Below, piece by piece: positions 53,755 to 62,812 of a DNA stretch of 64,000 bases. Origin of the DNA: Desulfovibrio ferrophilus (lineage in GTDB: Bacteria > Desulfobacterota > Desulfovibrionia > Desulfovibrionales > Desulfovibrionaceae); contig NZ_AP017378.1 of the NCBI RefSeq assembly GCF_003966735.1, positions 1,659,501 through 1,723,500 on the forward strand, given 5' to 3'. A model generated the notes under the pieces. That model was given only the letters and a program-made list of their open reading frames with translations. It had not been told where the DNA came from and did not search any database. The position numbers and the translations under genes were made by a program. Position 1 is the first letter of the stretch. Each line of letters begins with the position of its first letter.

Positions 53755-56073
53755 TTAGTAAGACTCGTCAGTCCACATCTCGGGCTTGAAGCGGATGACC
53801 TTGTTCCGGCCCCCATCCTTGGCGCTGTACAGAGCAACGTCCGCAAACTTGATGGCCTTGTACATTCCATCGCCATCATCGGGGAATTCGGAGACACCGA
53901 CACTGATTGTCTTATGCAATCGGGAACCGGAAGGCAGTTCGAACGCCGTATCCTCCACCGCCTTGCGAATCTTTTCGGCCACGGCTTCCGCTGAACCAGT
54001 CTCAACGTTCTGCAAGAGTGCAAGGAATTCCTCACCACCATAGCGAATCAACAAGTCACTACGGCGGATATTGGCCTGGATAATGCCGACTACCTGCTGC
54101 AGCACGGCGTCTCCAGCTTCGTGGCCGTGTTCGTCGTTGACCTGCTTGAAGTAGTCCATATCGCACATCAACAGACCTGTGGTCTTGCCCTCACGATCAA
54201 TGAGTGGCTCGTACTTGGTGATGAACTCATCCAGGAACCGTCTGTTATGGCAATGGGTCAACGGGTCACGCAGAGCCTGCTCCTTGGACAGCTTCAACAG
54301 CTTCAGGGAGCTCAGAACCGGGCCGGCCTCATCCAGATACTTGCGCAGAATCGGCATCTGAGCCCGCAGAGGTTCCCATTCGCGCCGCGTAGTCATGAAG
54401 GAAGCCACTGCTCCAACCTTGCCACTCATGACCACAGGCATGCAGACTCGAACAGCCTCGGACATGTCGCAATTGAAATGCGGACACAATTTCGGATTGT
54501 AGAACGAGACGACGTCCTCGGCGACTCGACAGGCCCGGCAGGACTCGCAGGAAAGCAACACCTGATGCTTGCACAACCCCTCGTCTTCTATGCCGTCCAG
54601 AGCCAGCACCAGGCGGTCCGCATCTTCATCCACCTCAAACACCATGTGTTTGGGCAGCCCGAATCCTTCCGTAAAGACGTGCCCCAGTTGGGCGTAGACC
54701 TCTGTCTTGTCAAAGGCACCTTGCACGTCACGGCCAAAGAACGTCAGTTTGGCCATCTGCTCAAGACGATCAGAGATTTCATCCAGCGAAGGCATCAACC
54801 CCGACTGCCCCTGACTACGCAACACGTAAGCCAGCAAATGCCCCACACGCTCCAGGAACTCACTCCACAGGCGCATCATGGTGTTCATCACGTTACGCAT
54901 TTCGGTCAGTTCGTCACCCTTGCGTAAGGCGTATACGGGACAGTTATGACAGGTTTCATACTTATTCAGGAAGAGGCAGGTGTCCCGCCATTTTGGCGAA
55001 ATGGCCTCGGAACCAGTCTCCAGATAACAGGTCAGGGACGGGTTCTGGTAGACCGGGCACTCCTCGTTATGACAGTGCAACACATCCAGACAGTGCACAC
55101 TGTCACTCTCAAACCGCTCGGCAAAATAGTTGGAATGCGAAGAGATGATGATCTTCTTCATCCGGGAAAAGAAGCTCTCGATGCGAATCACGTTCAGATA
55201 GAGCACGGTCATGATGAGCAGCGCACCGCCCAGGAAGAACCAGATGAAGAGATTGATCTTGTTCCAGCGGGACTCGCTCAGCCCCGACGCGTCAAAGGAC
55301 AAAATTGCCCAAATGTCATTGTCCAGAGGCATTGCAATCCCGAATGCATCACCATGGCCTTCCGCCAGTCCCGTGGCCGCGGCCTCGAAATCCAACCCCT
55401 TGGCCAAGGCTCCCCGCTCGGTCAGGATCTGCAATGAGCCTTCGGTTCTGCCTGAGGCCAGGGCGATCCCAAGACCTTGGGGCAAATCGATCTTTGAAAG
55501 CCCTTCCCACAGATCGCACCGGGTAACCACACACCCGACGCGGGTGTCTCCACGTTGGACAGGCCAGCGCGCGAAGAGTACGGGCTTACCGCCGACATTC
55601 TCCATCCATGTCGCGGCCTCGGTCTCCTTGGCATCGCTTCCAGACAGTTCAAAGTCCAGAGACATCAGCCCAAGAGCCTTGCGGACATTGTTGCCATACG
55701 ACAACAGAAAATCAGACATACCGTCGGATGCACCTGCGGCCAGAGAAGCTTTGACTCCGGGCATCTCCGCCAAGGCGGCAGCCTGGGATCGAACCATCCC
55801 TTCCAGGCCCTGGACCTCTATACTAACAGTGGTCCTCACCAGATTGAGTTGGGCCTGAGCAGAGCGCTCGAGCACTCCACCGAAGATCACATAAAGATAG
55901 CCAATGAGAAAGAGGTTACCCAGAACGAGCAACGCTCCTGTCAGATACAGAAAGCGCCCCTTGATGCTCCAGCGATGAGGATCAAAGCGACGCGCGATGG
56001 AACGACACATGGGAATCTTTTCCCTATTGCGACCGGGCTTGATGTCGGCCTTGGAACTTCCTTTTCCGGCCAT
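53755..56073 (-). CDS. Membrane diguanylate cyclase with two cysteine clusters
   Basis: A 772-residue sensor. Helix 1 (about 40-64) and helix 2 (272-296) flank a periplasmic sensing domain (65-270). The cytoplasmic part has a first Cys cluster (C328, C334, C339, C349, C366, C375, C378, with a CHNCPVY end resembling two-CW-type Cys domains), a GAF-like stretch (about 400-545) with a second cluster (C501, C509, C512, C515, C530, C535, C544), and a GGDEF domain (600-772) with GGEEF at 679-683 and I-site R670-x2-D673, so it should be an active, product-inhibited cyclase. The 14 Cys may hold metal, heme or [Fe-S] and sense redox state. The ATG at 56073 has AGGAAGGGGG upstream. Confidence 0.88.
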   Translation of the reverse strand: MAGKGSSKADIKPGRNREKIPMCRSIARRFDPHRWSIKGRFLYLTGALLVLGNLFLIGYLYVIFGGVLERSAQAQLNLVRTTVSIEVQGLEGMVRSQAAALAEMPGVKASLAAGASDGMSDFLLSYGNNVRKALGLMSLDFELSGSDAKETEAATWMENVGGKPVLFARWPVQRGDTRVGCVVTRCDLWEGLSKIDLPQGLGIALASGRTEGSLQILTERGALAKGLDFEAAATGLAEGHGDAFGIAMPLDNDIWAILSFDASGLSESRWNKINLFIWFFLGGALLIMTVLYLNVIRIESFFSRMKKIIISSHSNYFAERFESDSVHCLDVLHCHNEECPVYQNPSLTCYLETGSEAISPKWRDTCLFLNKYETCHNCPVYALRKGDELTEMRNVMNTMMRLWSEFLERVGHLLAYVLRSQGQSGLMPSLDEISDRLEQMAKLTFFGRDVQGAFDKTEVYAQLGHVFTEGFGLPKHMVFEVDEDADRLVLALDGIEDEGLCKHQVLLSCESCRACRVAEDVVSFYNPKLCPHFNCDMSEAVRVCMPVVMSGKVGAVASFMTTRREWEPLRAQMPILRKYLDEAGPVLSSLKLLKLSKEQALRDPLTHCHNRRFLDEFITKYEPLIDREGKTTGLLMCDMDYFKQVNDEHGHEAGDAVLQQVVGIIQANIRRSDLLIRYGGEEFLALLQNVETGSAEAVAEKIRKAVEDTAFELPSGSRLHKTISVGVSEFPDDGDGMYKAIKFADVALYSAKDGGRNKVIRFKPEMWTDESY

Positions 56074-56462
56074 GAAAACCCCCTTCCTGGCTCGGTGAAA
56101 CCGGTGGTGCAACCTACCCCGGCAATATATTTATTTCCCCTATAGATCATAAATGCAAGCATTGACAACCAGTTATGCAAGACTTTGCCAAATTGGGTAA
56201 ATCCCCCAGACGCCACAATGAACAGCAAAGTAGATATCGAATAACAATATCAAATTGGCCAATACTGATTCACAACGAACACAAAGCCAGATCAAGCACC
56301 ACGTTGTCATGTCATCGGAACATAAGTAAGGCCCGGTCGTTTCCGACCGGGCCTTATATTATTATTCGCGCACGTTCTTTCAAAGGGCCACTCTGCAGCA
56401 GTGGTGTCACCCTCACTCAACAGGAATGACATTGCTGCAACGAAGCTCCGCCGTTGAAGGAA
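56074..56462. other. Intergenic region between GGDEF and sufB, no gene
   Basis: These 389 bases contain the GGDEF leader, a possible minus-strand promoter (TTGTCA near 56165 and TATAGG after an 18-base spacer), AT-rich sequence and the hairpin at 56327-56356. No coding frame stands out. Confidence 0.6.
56327..56356. terminator. Terminator hairpin downstream of the suf operon
   Basis: TAAGGCCCGGTCG pairs perfectly with CGACCGGGCCTTA around a four-base TTTC loop (13-bp stem). Plus-strand flank is TATTATTATT; the minus flank is not a clean T tract, so its main direction is not sure. It lies 107 bases beyond the sufB stop. Confidence 0.6.
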
Positions 56463-57629
56463 CTACATTGCGTCGCTGGAATCCAAATGATTGATCTGCT
56501 CGTCAATGGCCTGCTTCAGAGCCTCGGGCAGTCCGTCCATTTCCACGTTCAGGAAACCGCGCACGATGGTCGAGGTAGCCTCGTCCTCATCCAGACCACG
56601 GGCCTGGAGATACTCGATCTCCTCCTGAGCAATCTTGCCCACCGCAGCCTCATGGGAAAGTTCCACGCCCTCGCGAGAGGCATCCAGTTCCGGAATAGCA
56701 TGGATACGGCCACCACCAAGAATCAGGCCCTTGCATTCCAGATGACCACGCGCAGGCACCGCGGAGGCAGTGATACGCCCCGGGGCAACGATGGTGCCAC
56801 CAGTGGTCAGGGTACGGGAAATGATTTCACCACGGGTGTTGGGAGCCATCAGGTTGATTGCCGAACCGGAGTTCACATGACTGCCTTCGGGGGCAACGAT
56901 CACGGAATTGAATCGGGCACGGGCGCCCTCACCAACCAGATCAATGGAAGGATAGGACTGCAAAGTTCCCACGGCCTTCATCAGCACGTAGTTGCTCTGG
57001 AACACGCCGCCTTCTTCGACAATGCCACGGGTGCGCGGACGGACCACGACATTCTCTCCCCAGTTATGGATCATGGTGAAGGTCAGCTTGCCGCCCTTCT
57101 TCACGAAAAACTCGGAAATACCCAGATGGGCCGCAGCTTCGGTCTCGCTCGACACGGCACAACCGGTAATGATGTGCAACTCGCTGTCTTCTTCCACAAT
57201 GACGACGTTGTGGACGTTCTGGCCCACCTGCTCACCCTTGAGGAACAGACAGGACTGCACAGGCTCTTCGATCTTCGCACCTTTTTCGGTGCGCACGAAA
57301 TAACCGCCGTGCAGATTGTCGTGGGCCTGGCGGGTAAACTCATCCTTGTCAGGATCAATGAGCTTCCAGAAATACTCAGGAAGGCCATCGTACTTATCCA
57401 GGGCCTTCTTGATATCGAGAATCTCGACGCCCTTGTGATTGGACTTGCAGTGCACACCACTATGGTTCAGGTGCAAGAAGGAACCGGCGCGTTTATCCTG
57501 CTCCACATCCACACCCGCCATAAGCAGTTGATGCTTGTCATCGTCCGACAGGCTGCGCAGGTCCTCGATGGTGCTTTCTTCCGCACCAGAGAAGGTAAAA
57601 TCGGACAGTTTGACGTCGCTTGCGTTCAT
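56463..57629 (-). CDS. SufB/SufD-family Fe-S scaffold protein
   Basis: A 388-residue member of the SufB/SufD family (COG0719), the scaffold on which SUF iron-sulfur clusters are built. The right-handed beta-helix repeats are visible (MIHNWGENVVVRPRTRGIVEEGGVFQSN, GARARFNSVIVAPEGSH, NTRGEIISRTLTTGG, RGHLECKGLI). It corresponds to the single SufB-type protein of the minimal archaeal/deltaproteobacterial SufBC system. It follows sufC by 25 bases; no sufD, sufS or sufE is present. Confidence 0.92.
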   Translation of the reverse strand: MNASDVKLSDFTFSGAEESTIEDLRSLSDDDKHQLLMAGVDVEQDKRAGSFLHLNHSGVHCKSNHKGVEILDIKKALDKYDGLPEYFWKLIDPDKDEFTRQAHDNLHGGYFVRTEKGAKIEEPVQSCLFLKGEQVGQNVHNVVIVEEDSELHIITGCAVSSETEAAAHLGISEFFVKKGGKLTFTMIHNWGENVVVRPRTRGIVEEGGVFQSNYVLMKAVGTLQSYPSIDLVGEGARARFNSVIVAPEGSHVNSGSAINLMAPNTRGEIISRTLTTGGTIVAPGRITASAVPARGHLECKGLILGGGRIHAIPELDASREGVELSHEAAVGKIAQEEIEYLQARGLDEDEATSTIVRGFLNVEMDGLPEALKQAIDEQINHLDSSDAM

Positions 57630-57654
57630 ATCCGTCTCCGAAAATCTAATATCG

Positions 57655-58425
57655 TTATTTGGTCAGGCAGCGGACGCATTCCTGGTAGCCATACTTGCCC
57701 ACGTGCTCCAGAATGTCGCGGGGCCGTGCTTCGCAGCACAGGTGGCCATTGTACATCACCTGACCACGGTCAGCGTTGATGTAGTCCAGAATGTATCCGG
57801 TATGGGTGATGATCAGGCCAGAGGTCTTATGGCTGGAGCGGATCTCTTTCATGCTCCTGAGCGGGTCGGGAGCCACAAAACCATCCAGCAACTGCCGGGC
57901 AGTCTTACCGATGAGCTGCATGTTCTCCAGGTCAACACCGGATTCCGGCTCGTCAAAGAGTACCAAATCCGGGGACTGAGCCATCAGCTGCAACAGCTCG
58001 GAACGCTTGATCTCACCACCGGAGAAACCGGCGTTAATATCGCGCTCCAGAAAATCGGTAAAATTAACCAGACCGGAGAGTCCATCCACATCCGGAATAC
58101 CGTTCCGGCTATGCTTGCCACACATTTCCACCAGGTGCCGGGTCTTCAGACCGTGGATGGTGGGAGGACGCTGGAAGCTCATGCCAACACCCAAGCGAGC
58201 GCGCTCGTGAATGGGCGCGTGGGTGATATCCACCCCCTTGAAGGTGATGGTGCCGCCGGTCACTGTGTAGTTGCCGAAACCCATCAAGCTCATGAGCAGT
58301 GTCGTCTTGCCCGAACCGTTGGGTCCGAACAGGATGAAAGTCTCGCCTTCCTCGATGGTCAGATCGATACCACGCAGGACTTCCTTGTCGCCTATGTTGA
58401 CGTGCAAATTTTCAATTTTCAGCAT
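57655..58425 (-). CDS. sufC: Fe-S assembly ATPase SufC
   Basis: A 256-residue ABC ATPase with Walker A GPNGSGKTTL (about 34-43), signature FSGGEIKRSELLQ, Walker B LVLFDEPESGVDLEN and the SufC-type H-loop THTGYIL. It works with the SufB-like protein to drive cluster assembly. AAGGAA lies eight bases before the ATG. No Rrf2/IscR or SufR gene is adjacent, so regulation is unknown. Confidence 0.94.
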   Translation of the reverse strand: MLKIENLHVNIGDKEVLRGIDLTIEEGETFILFGPNGSGKTTLLMSLMGFGNYTVTGGTITFKGVDITHAPIHERARLGVGMSFQRPPTIHGLKTRHLVEMCGKHSRNGIPDVDGLSGLVNFTDFLERDINAGFSGGEIKRSELLQLMAQSPDLVLFDEPESGVDLENMQLIGKTARQLLDGFVAPDPLRSMKEIRSSHKTSGLIITHTGYILDYINADRGQVMYNGHLCCEARPRDILEHVGKYGYQECVRCLTK

Positions 58426-58600
58426 GTATTATTCCTTCTTGGTCTCGGCGAACGCCGCCTTGCGCCCGCGTGCCCACACACATAATCTTCTTACCGGAAA
58501 TGTCCAGCAAGTGGTGCGGAGAAAATTCCTATCAAACTAATCTGAATTCGCAAAGCTCGACTCCGGCCTCAATACAGCAAAGATCATCGTCATTACGCTC

Positions 58601-59338
58601 CTAGCGCCGAAAATCATCTTTATATAGAACAGGTCCTTCAGGTTTGGCACAGAAATAACAACGCCCCTTCTTGCGAAACACTGGGAGCAGCAGCATTCCA
58701 GCCACAAAGCCCCCGGCATGGGCCCACCATGCAATGCCCGCGCCCGAGCTCGTTGACATGGCATCCGAAACCCCTGAAAAAAACTGCACCACAAACCAGA
58801 TGCCCAGATAGAGCACCGCCGGAATATTCAGGATCAACGGAAAGATGAAAATGGGGATAAGCGTGACAACCTTGGCGTGGGGATAGAGCAGGAAATAGGC
58901 TCCCATGACTCCGGCGATGGCCCCGCTGGCTCCCACAACCGGGGCCACGGCCTCCGGGTTGAAAATATAATGCACTCCCAGCGCCGCCAGCCCTGAACAG
59001 AGGTAGAATCCTGCGAACCTAAGCGGCCCCATGACATCTTCGATGTTGTCCGCGAATATCCACAGGGTCCACATATTCACGATGAAATGCAGCCAACCGC
59101 CATGCAGGAACATGTAGGTCACGAAGGTGTGCATCCCGAAATCCGGATAGCCAACGTGCTGCGCCACCCAGGGGTGAGTGAACCGAGCCGGGACCACACC
59201 ATAGAGATGAAACAAGGACGCCGTCTCTGGTGGGGACAGCGTCAGGGTATAGGCAAAGGCCAAGGCGTTGAGCACGATGATGCCGTACACCGAATAGGGG
59301 ACATGCACGCGGGGAATGGAATCACGCAGGGGGAACAT
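58601..59338 (-). CDS. Rhomboid-family intramembrane serine protease
   Basis: A 245-residue six-helix membrane protein. The catalytic Ser is in VGASGAIAGVMGAYFL (GxSG) and the catalytic His in WAHAGGFVAGMLLLP; the conserved FIVNMWTLWIF helix gives the Asn. It cleaves substrates within the membrane. A hydrophilic, Cys-containing C-terminal tail (RCYFCAKPEGPVLYKDDFRR) is short. The ATG comes directly after the stop of the RluD-CoaE gene (TAGATG), so it is likely co-transcribed. Confidence 0.92.
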   Translation of the reverse strand: MFPLRDSIPRVHVPYSVYGIIVLNALAFAYTLTLSPPETASLFHLYGVVPARFTHPWVAQHVGYPDFGMHTFVTYMFLHGGWLHFIVNMWTLWIFADNIEDVMGPLRFAGFYLCSGLAALGVHYIFNPEAVAPVVGASGAIAGVMGAYFLLYPHAKVVTLIPIFIFPLILNIPAVLYLGIWFVVQFFSGVSDAMSTSSGAGIAWWAHAGGFVAGMLLLPVFRKKGRCYFCAKPEGPVLYKDDFRR

Positions 59339-60982
59339 CTAACAGTTTCCAGCCCACAAAGCATTCAAGCGGTTCTCAAGGGCAACGCGGCTCTCCCGAC
59401 GCCTGTCGACAAGCTGCCTGAGCAGCTCCGCCACATTCTGCTTCAAATCTTCCAAGGTTCCGCCATTATCAACCACAAAATCACAGGCCGCCAACTTGTC
59501 GGCCTCCGCCCACTGCCACGACTCAAGCGTCGCCACGGTCTCTTCATCCCAACCCCGCGTAGCAAGACGGGCTCTGCGCACACCCTCGGTACAGGACACC
59601 CCCACAACCACGTCCGCAAGTCCCTGCTCGACCCAACCACCTTCCAGGAGCAACGGAACCTCGGCCACAGCCACATCCTCGCGGCGGTGGCTGCGCCAGA
59701 ATTCGGTCATGCGGTGACGCACCAACGGATGCACCACATCCAGAATCTCGCGGCGCATCCCCTCGGAGGAGCGCATGGCGGCAAACAACTGGGCTTTGTC
59801 CACCGCAGAACCGGTAGGCGCAAATTTTTCCCCGAAGCGCCTGCGGAGCATGATCCACCCGTCCGCCTCTTCCTCATATAATTCGGCCACGCATTGATCT
59901 GCGGAAAACAACGGCGCTCCAGCTTCAGCCAGCAGCGCAGCCACAGTGGACTTGCCACAGCCGGGCATCCCCACCACTCCCACACGCTGCACACTCTGCC
60001 CAAGGCTCAGGGCCAGACGTTGGAAGTCTTCAGCCGGAGGCAGGACGAATTCCAGTCTCTCCCCGGAATGAGGGTGGGTAAATCCAAGGCGCCAGGCATG
60101 CAGCATCTGTCGTCCGGCCAGGGCCGGATCCAGTCCTGAATCACGACACCACTCGGCATGTTGGCGCGAGCCATAGACGACGTCTCCCAGCAAAGGATGG
60201 CCGAGGTGTGCCATATGCACGCGAATCTGATGGGTCCGGCCAGTGTGGATGGTCACCGCCACCATGCTGGCCGATCCGTCCGGGGTGGACCACAGAACTT
60301 CCCAATCGGACAGAGCGTCGCGCCCGCCTTTTTCCACAACCGCCATCTTGGTCTTGCTGCGCGGGTGACGACCAATGGGGGCGTCGATTGTCCCCTGATT
60401 CCCAACATTGCCTTGAGGCACACCGTGTACCAAAGCCAGATAGCGTTTATCCACCCGGCGTTCGGCAAAGTCAGCAGACAAAGCCAAGCGCGAGGCTTCA
60501 TCCAGCGCAACCAACAGCAGACCAGAGGTATCCTTGTCGATGCGGTGCACGATGCCGGGACGCTCCCCTTCCATTTCCAGAATCTTGGGAAATCGATGAG
60601 CCAATTGATGCACCAAAGTCCCGGCGGGTCGCCCGGGAGCGGGATGCACGGTCAACCCGGCAGTTTTATGGATCACGGCCACCCGTCCATCCTCGAACAA
60701 CACGTCCAGCTCACTCTGCTCGGGAACAATGCCCGAGCCAGGAAGCTCCAAAGCCACGTCCACGGTCTCGCCGCCCATGAGCTTGAACTTGGGCTTGGTA
60801 CGCACAGTACCATCCACAAAAACCTTGCCCCCCTTGATCAGATCCTGCACTTTGCCGCGCGAAACACCTTCGCCAGCCAGTTGTTCAGCCAGATATGCGT
60901 CCAAACGACCTGCCACCGAAGCGGAGGAAACATCGAAGCTCCGCGCGGTATCATCGGCGGAAGTGTCATTGAAAGAATTCAT
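59339..60982 (-). CDS. RluD-type pseudouridine synthase fused to dephospho-CoA kinase
   Basis: A 547-residue fusion. Residues 20-80 form an S4 RNA-binding domain, 90-310 an RluA/RluD-family domain with the catalytic Asp149 in HRIDKDTSG and LGDVVYG in the core, and 330-547 a CoaE domain with the P-loop VGMPGCGKSTVA (about 336-347), the acceptor motif FSADQCVAELY and KLAACDFVVDNGGT. The first half isomerises uridines in large-subunit rRNA; the second half makes CoA from dephospho-CoA. Both sets of motifs are intact, so the protein is probably bifunctional. The start is the ATG at 60982; its ribosome site is weak. The rhomboid gene starts right after. Confidence 0.9.
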   Translation of the reverse strand: MNSFNDTSADDTARSFDVSSASVAGRLDAYLAEQLAGEGVSRGKVQDLIKGGKVFVDGTVRTKPKFKLMGGETVDVALELPGSGIVPEQSELDVLFEDGRVAVIHKTAGLTVHPAPGRPAGTLVHQLAHRFPKILEMEGERPGIVHRIDKDTSGLLLVALDEASRLALSADFAERRVDKRYLALVHGVPQGNVGNQGTIDAPIGRHPRSKTKMAVVEKGGRDALSDWEVLWSTPDGSASMVAVTIHTGRTHQIRVHMAHLGHPLLGDVVYGSRQHAEWCRDSGLDPALAGRQMLHAWRLGFTHPHSGERLEFVLPPAEDFQRLALSLGQSVQRVGVVGMPGCGKSTVAALLAEAGAPLFSADQCVAELYEEEADGWIMLRRRFGEKFAPTGSAVDKAQLFAAMRSSEGMRREILDVVHPLVRHRMTEFWRSHRREDVAVAEVPLLLEGGWVEQGLADVVVGVSCTEGVRRARLATRGWDEETVATLESWQWAEADKLAACDFVVDNGGTLEDLKQNVAELLRQLVDRRRESRVALENRLNALWAGNC

Positions 60983-61189
60983 AAATTTGATGGGCCTTTT
61001 GTTGGCATTGCAATTCTGGCGTGACACCGTTGCACATTTCGCTGCAGCACAACCGCAACAGCGAAAACAGAACAAGGGCCTCAGAACACTATAAAATGGA
61101 CAACGATGCGGAGAAACGAAGCCGCCCGGAGAAATCAAATAAGCACGAGCTAGCCAAAAGCAGCCCCCCGTGGCATTTTTTTTTCGGCG

Positions 61190-61936
61190 TTATAGCATAT
61201 GAGCGCGGGCGACCTTGAACAAATCTTCATAGCTGATCTTGGTACGCAGGGCCAAAGCCATGTCCAAAGCCAGATTCATTTTCACAGTCGCAGCACCGAG
61301 CATTTCTTCCGCAGCAATCTCAAGGCACCCGAGGACAAACCCCCGCTCAAACCCATCCATGACCATGCCCAACCCCTGGTTGAAATACCGGCAACGGCCA
61401 TTCTCGGCCATGGGTTCCAGTCCGGCCTTGCCCTCACGCCGTGCCCAGAGGACATAAAAGAACAATTTCAGAATCAACTGCTCGGCGGGGAGAGAGGCCT
61501 CCACCGTAACGACATAGCTATCCTTGCCCGTCTCGGCCAGGCGAACCATGTCCAACGCCATCTTGGTGAGGTTCTCCTCGGTCAGAGACGGTTCCGGCAG
61601 ATACGACCCCATACGCAACAGCGCCTTGCGGGGGTTATCTGCGGCAGCGATGGCGACCAGGGCCTCACGCATCAGAGTCAGCTTGAGGCGAAGTTCACGC
61701 AGCGTACTCTCCCGCCGGATCATCCCAAGCCTGCGCACGTCAGCTTCCGAGGCACCGGTAAAGCATGTCTCAAGCAGATACTTGATGTATGGCTCCTCGG
61801 TATTTTCCGCCTCGTCCTGAATCACCTTGGGCACATACTTGATACCCATGACTTTCTTCAGGGACAGCCAGTAAGCGGCGATCCCTTCCAAGGGCATTTC
61901 CAGTAAATTGATATCCTTGACGCTTTCTTCGCTCAC
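61190..61936 (-). CDS. Conserved protein of unknown function
   Basis: A 248-residue cytoplasmic, mostly helical protein without cysteine motifs or membrane segments. It is rich in Leu/Ala/Glu (DINLLEMPLEGIAAYWLSLKKVMG; KMNLALDMALALRTKISYEDLFKVA), which suggests an all-alpha fold. The likely start is the GTG at 61936, with AGGGG seven bases upstream; the frame opens earlier at 62026. It lies upstream of, and in the opposite direction to, the PilZ gene. I do not recognise the family. Confidence 0.55.
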   Translation of the reverse strand: MSEESVKDINLLEMPLEGIAAYWLSLKKVMGIKYVPKVIQDEAENTEEPYIKYLLETCFTGASEADVRRLGMIRRESTLRELRLKLTLMREALVAIAAADNPRKALLRMGSYLPEPSLTEENLTKMALDMVRLAETGKDSYVVTVEASLPAEQLILKLFFYVLWARREGKAGLEPMAENGRCRYFNQGLGMVMDGFERGFVLGCLEIAAEEMLGAATVKMNLALDMALALRTKISYEDLFKVARAHML

Positions 61937-62140
61937 AATACATCCCCTGCCGAAGGTTGGGCACGATTTCGCATTATCCATTGAAATCGCAATGGAATCA
62001 AGGGCGGAGGGGAACACACTCGGCACCCTCCCCGGACGGTGGGGTTTTCCCTTAAATTCATCTGGGGCAGTTGATAAAAACAGTCGCTGACGTCAAAGAA
62101 GCGTAGAAAACAGAGCCCAAGACAGAAAGGAGAGGGGACC

Positions 62141-62812
62141 ATGGCCCCGACAAAGACCACAAGCAAGCTGCCCAGCAGCATCTACAATATCACCCCCGGG
62201 ACCCAGCTACTGGTTACGCTGGCAGGACTCGATGAACGATTGAAAACGTCGTTTATCGGCCTTGAGCGCAAGCGTTATTTCATATTCAAAACCCCAAAAC
62301 GCAAGATTCATAACGGCATCTACGACTATCTCTATTCCGGTAACGAAGCCAAAATCAGCTTCCTGTATGAAGGCAATATTTGGGGCTTCGCCTCCCGTAT
62401 CCAGGCCTATACCGCCACTCCTCATCCTCTGGTCTTTGTGGACTTCCCCAGCGCCATCGAATCTCACAACCTGCGCAAGGAACACCGCATTGAATGCTAT
62501 TTTCCGGTGCAGGCCTTCAGTGGCAGCGACGAATATCAAGCCATGATTCTGGATTTGAGCCGGACTGGCTGTGGCCTGTCCTATTCGGTCAGCGATCCCG
62601 ACAAGCTCCCTGCTCTGGGCGATACGGTCAGCATCGAGTGTCCACTGTTCGGCGCAATGGGTGAGGCACGCATCATAGGTGAGGTTCGCCGCGCGGCCTG
62701 CGAGTCAAACAACATTATCAACCTGGGGCTCACTTTCCAGGAGTTGGACTCCAAGGTCGATCAATGGATCAAGAATTACGTAGCCCAGGTCATCGGGCTG
62801 TTCTCTCCCTGA
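62141..62812 (+). CDS. PilZ-domain c-di-GMP receptor (YcgR-like)
   Basis: A 223-residue protein. The N-terminal half is a YcgR-type beta-barrel flagellar brake domain (about 15-108); the C-terminal PilZ domain (108-215) has the c-di-GMP motif RKEHR at 112-116 (R-x3-R) and DLSRTGCG at 138-145 (D-x-S-x2-G), so it should bind c-di-GMP made by the two cyclases of this window. It may slow flagella or tune surface behaviour. AGGAGAGGGGACC precedes the ATG. Its end converges with the HD gene, with a 37-base overlap. Confidence 0.9.
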   Translation: MAPTKTTSKLPSSIYNITPGTQLLVTLAGLDERLKTSFIGLERKRYFIFKTPKRKIHNGIYDYLYSGNEAKISFLYEGNIWGFASRIQAYTATPHPLVFVDFPSAIESHNLRKEHRIECYFPVQAFSGSDEYQAMILDLSRTGCGLSYSVSDPDKLPALGDTVSIECPLFGAMGEARIIGEVRRAACESNNIINLGLTFQELDSKVDQWIKNYVAQVIGLFSP

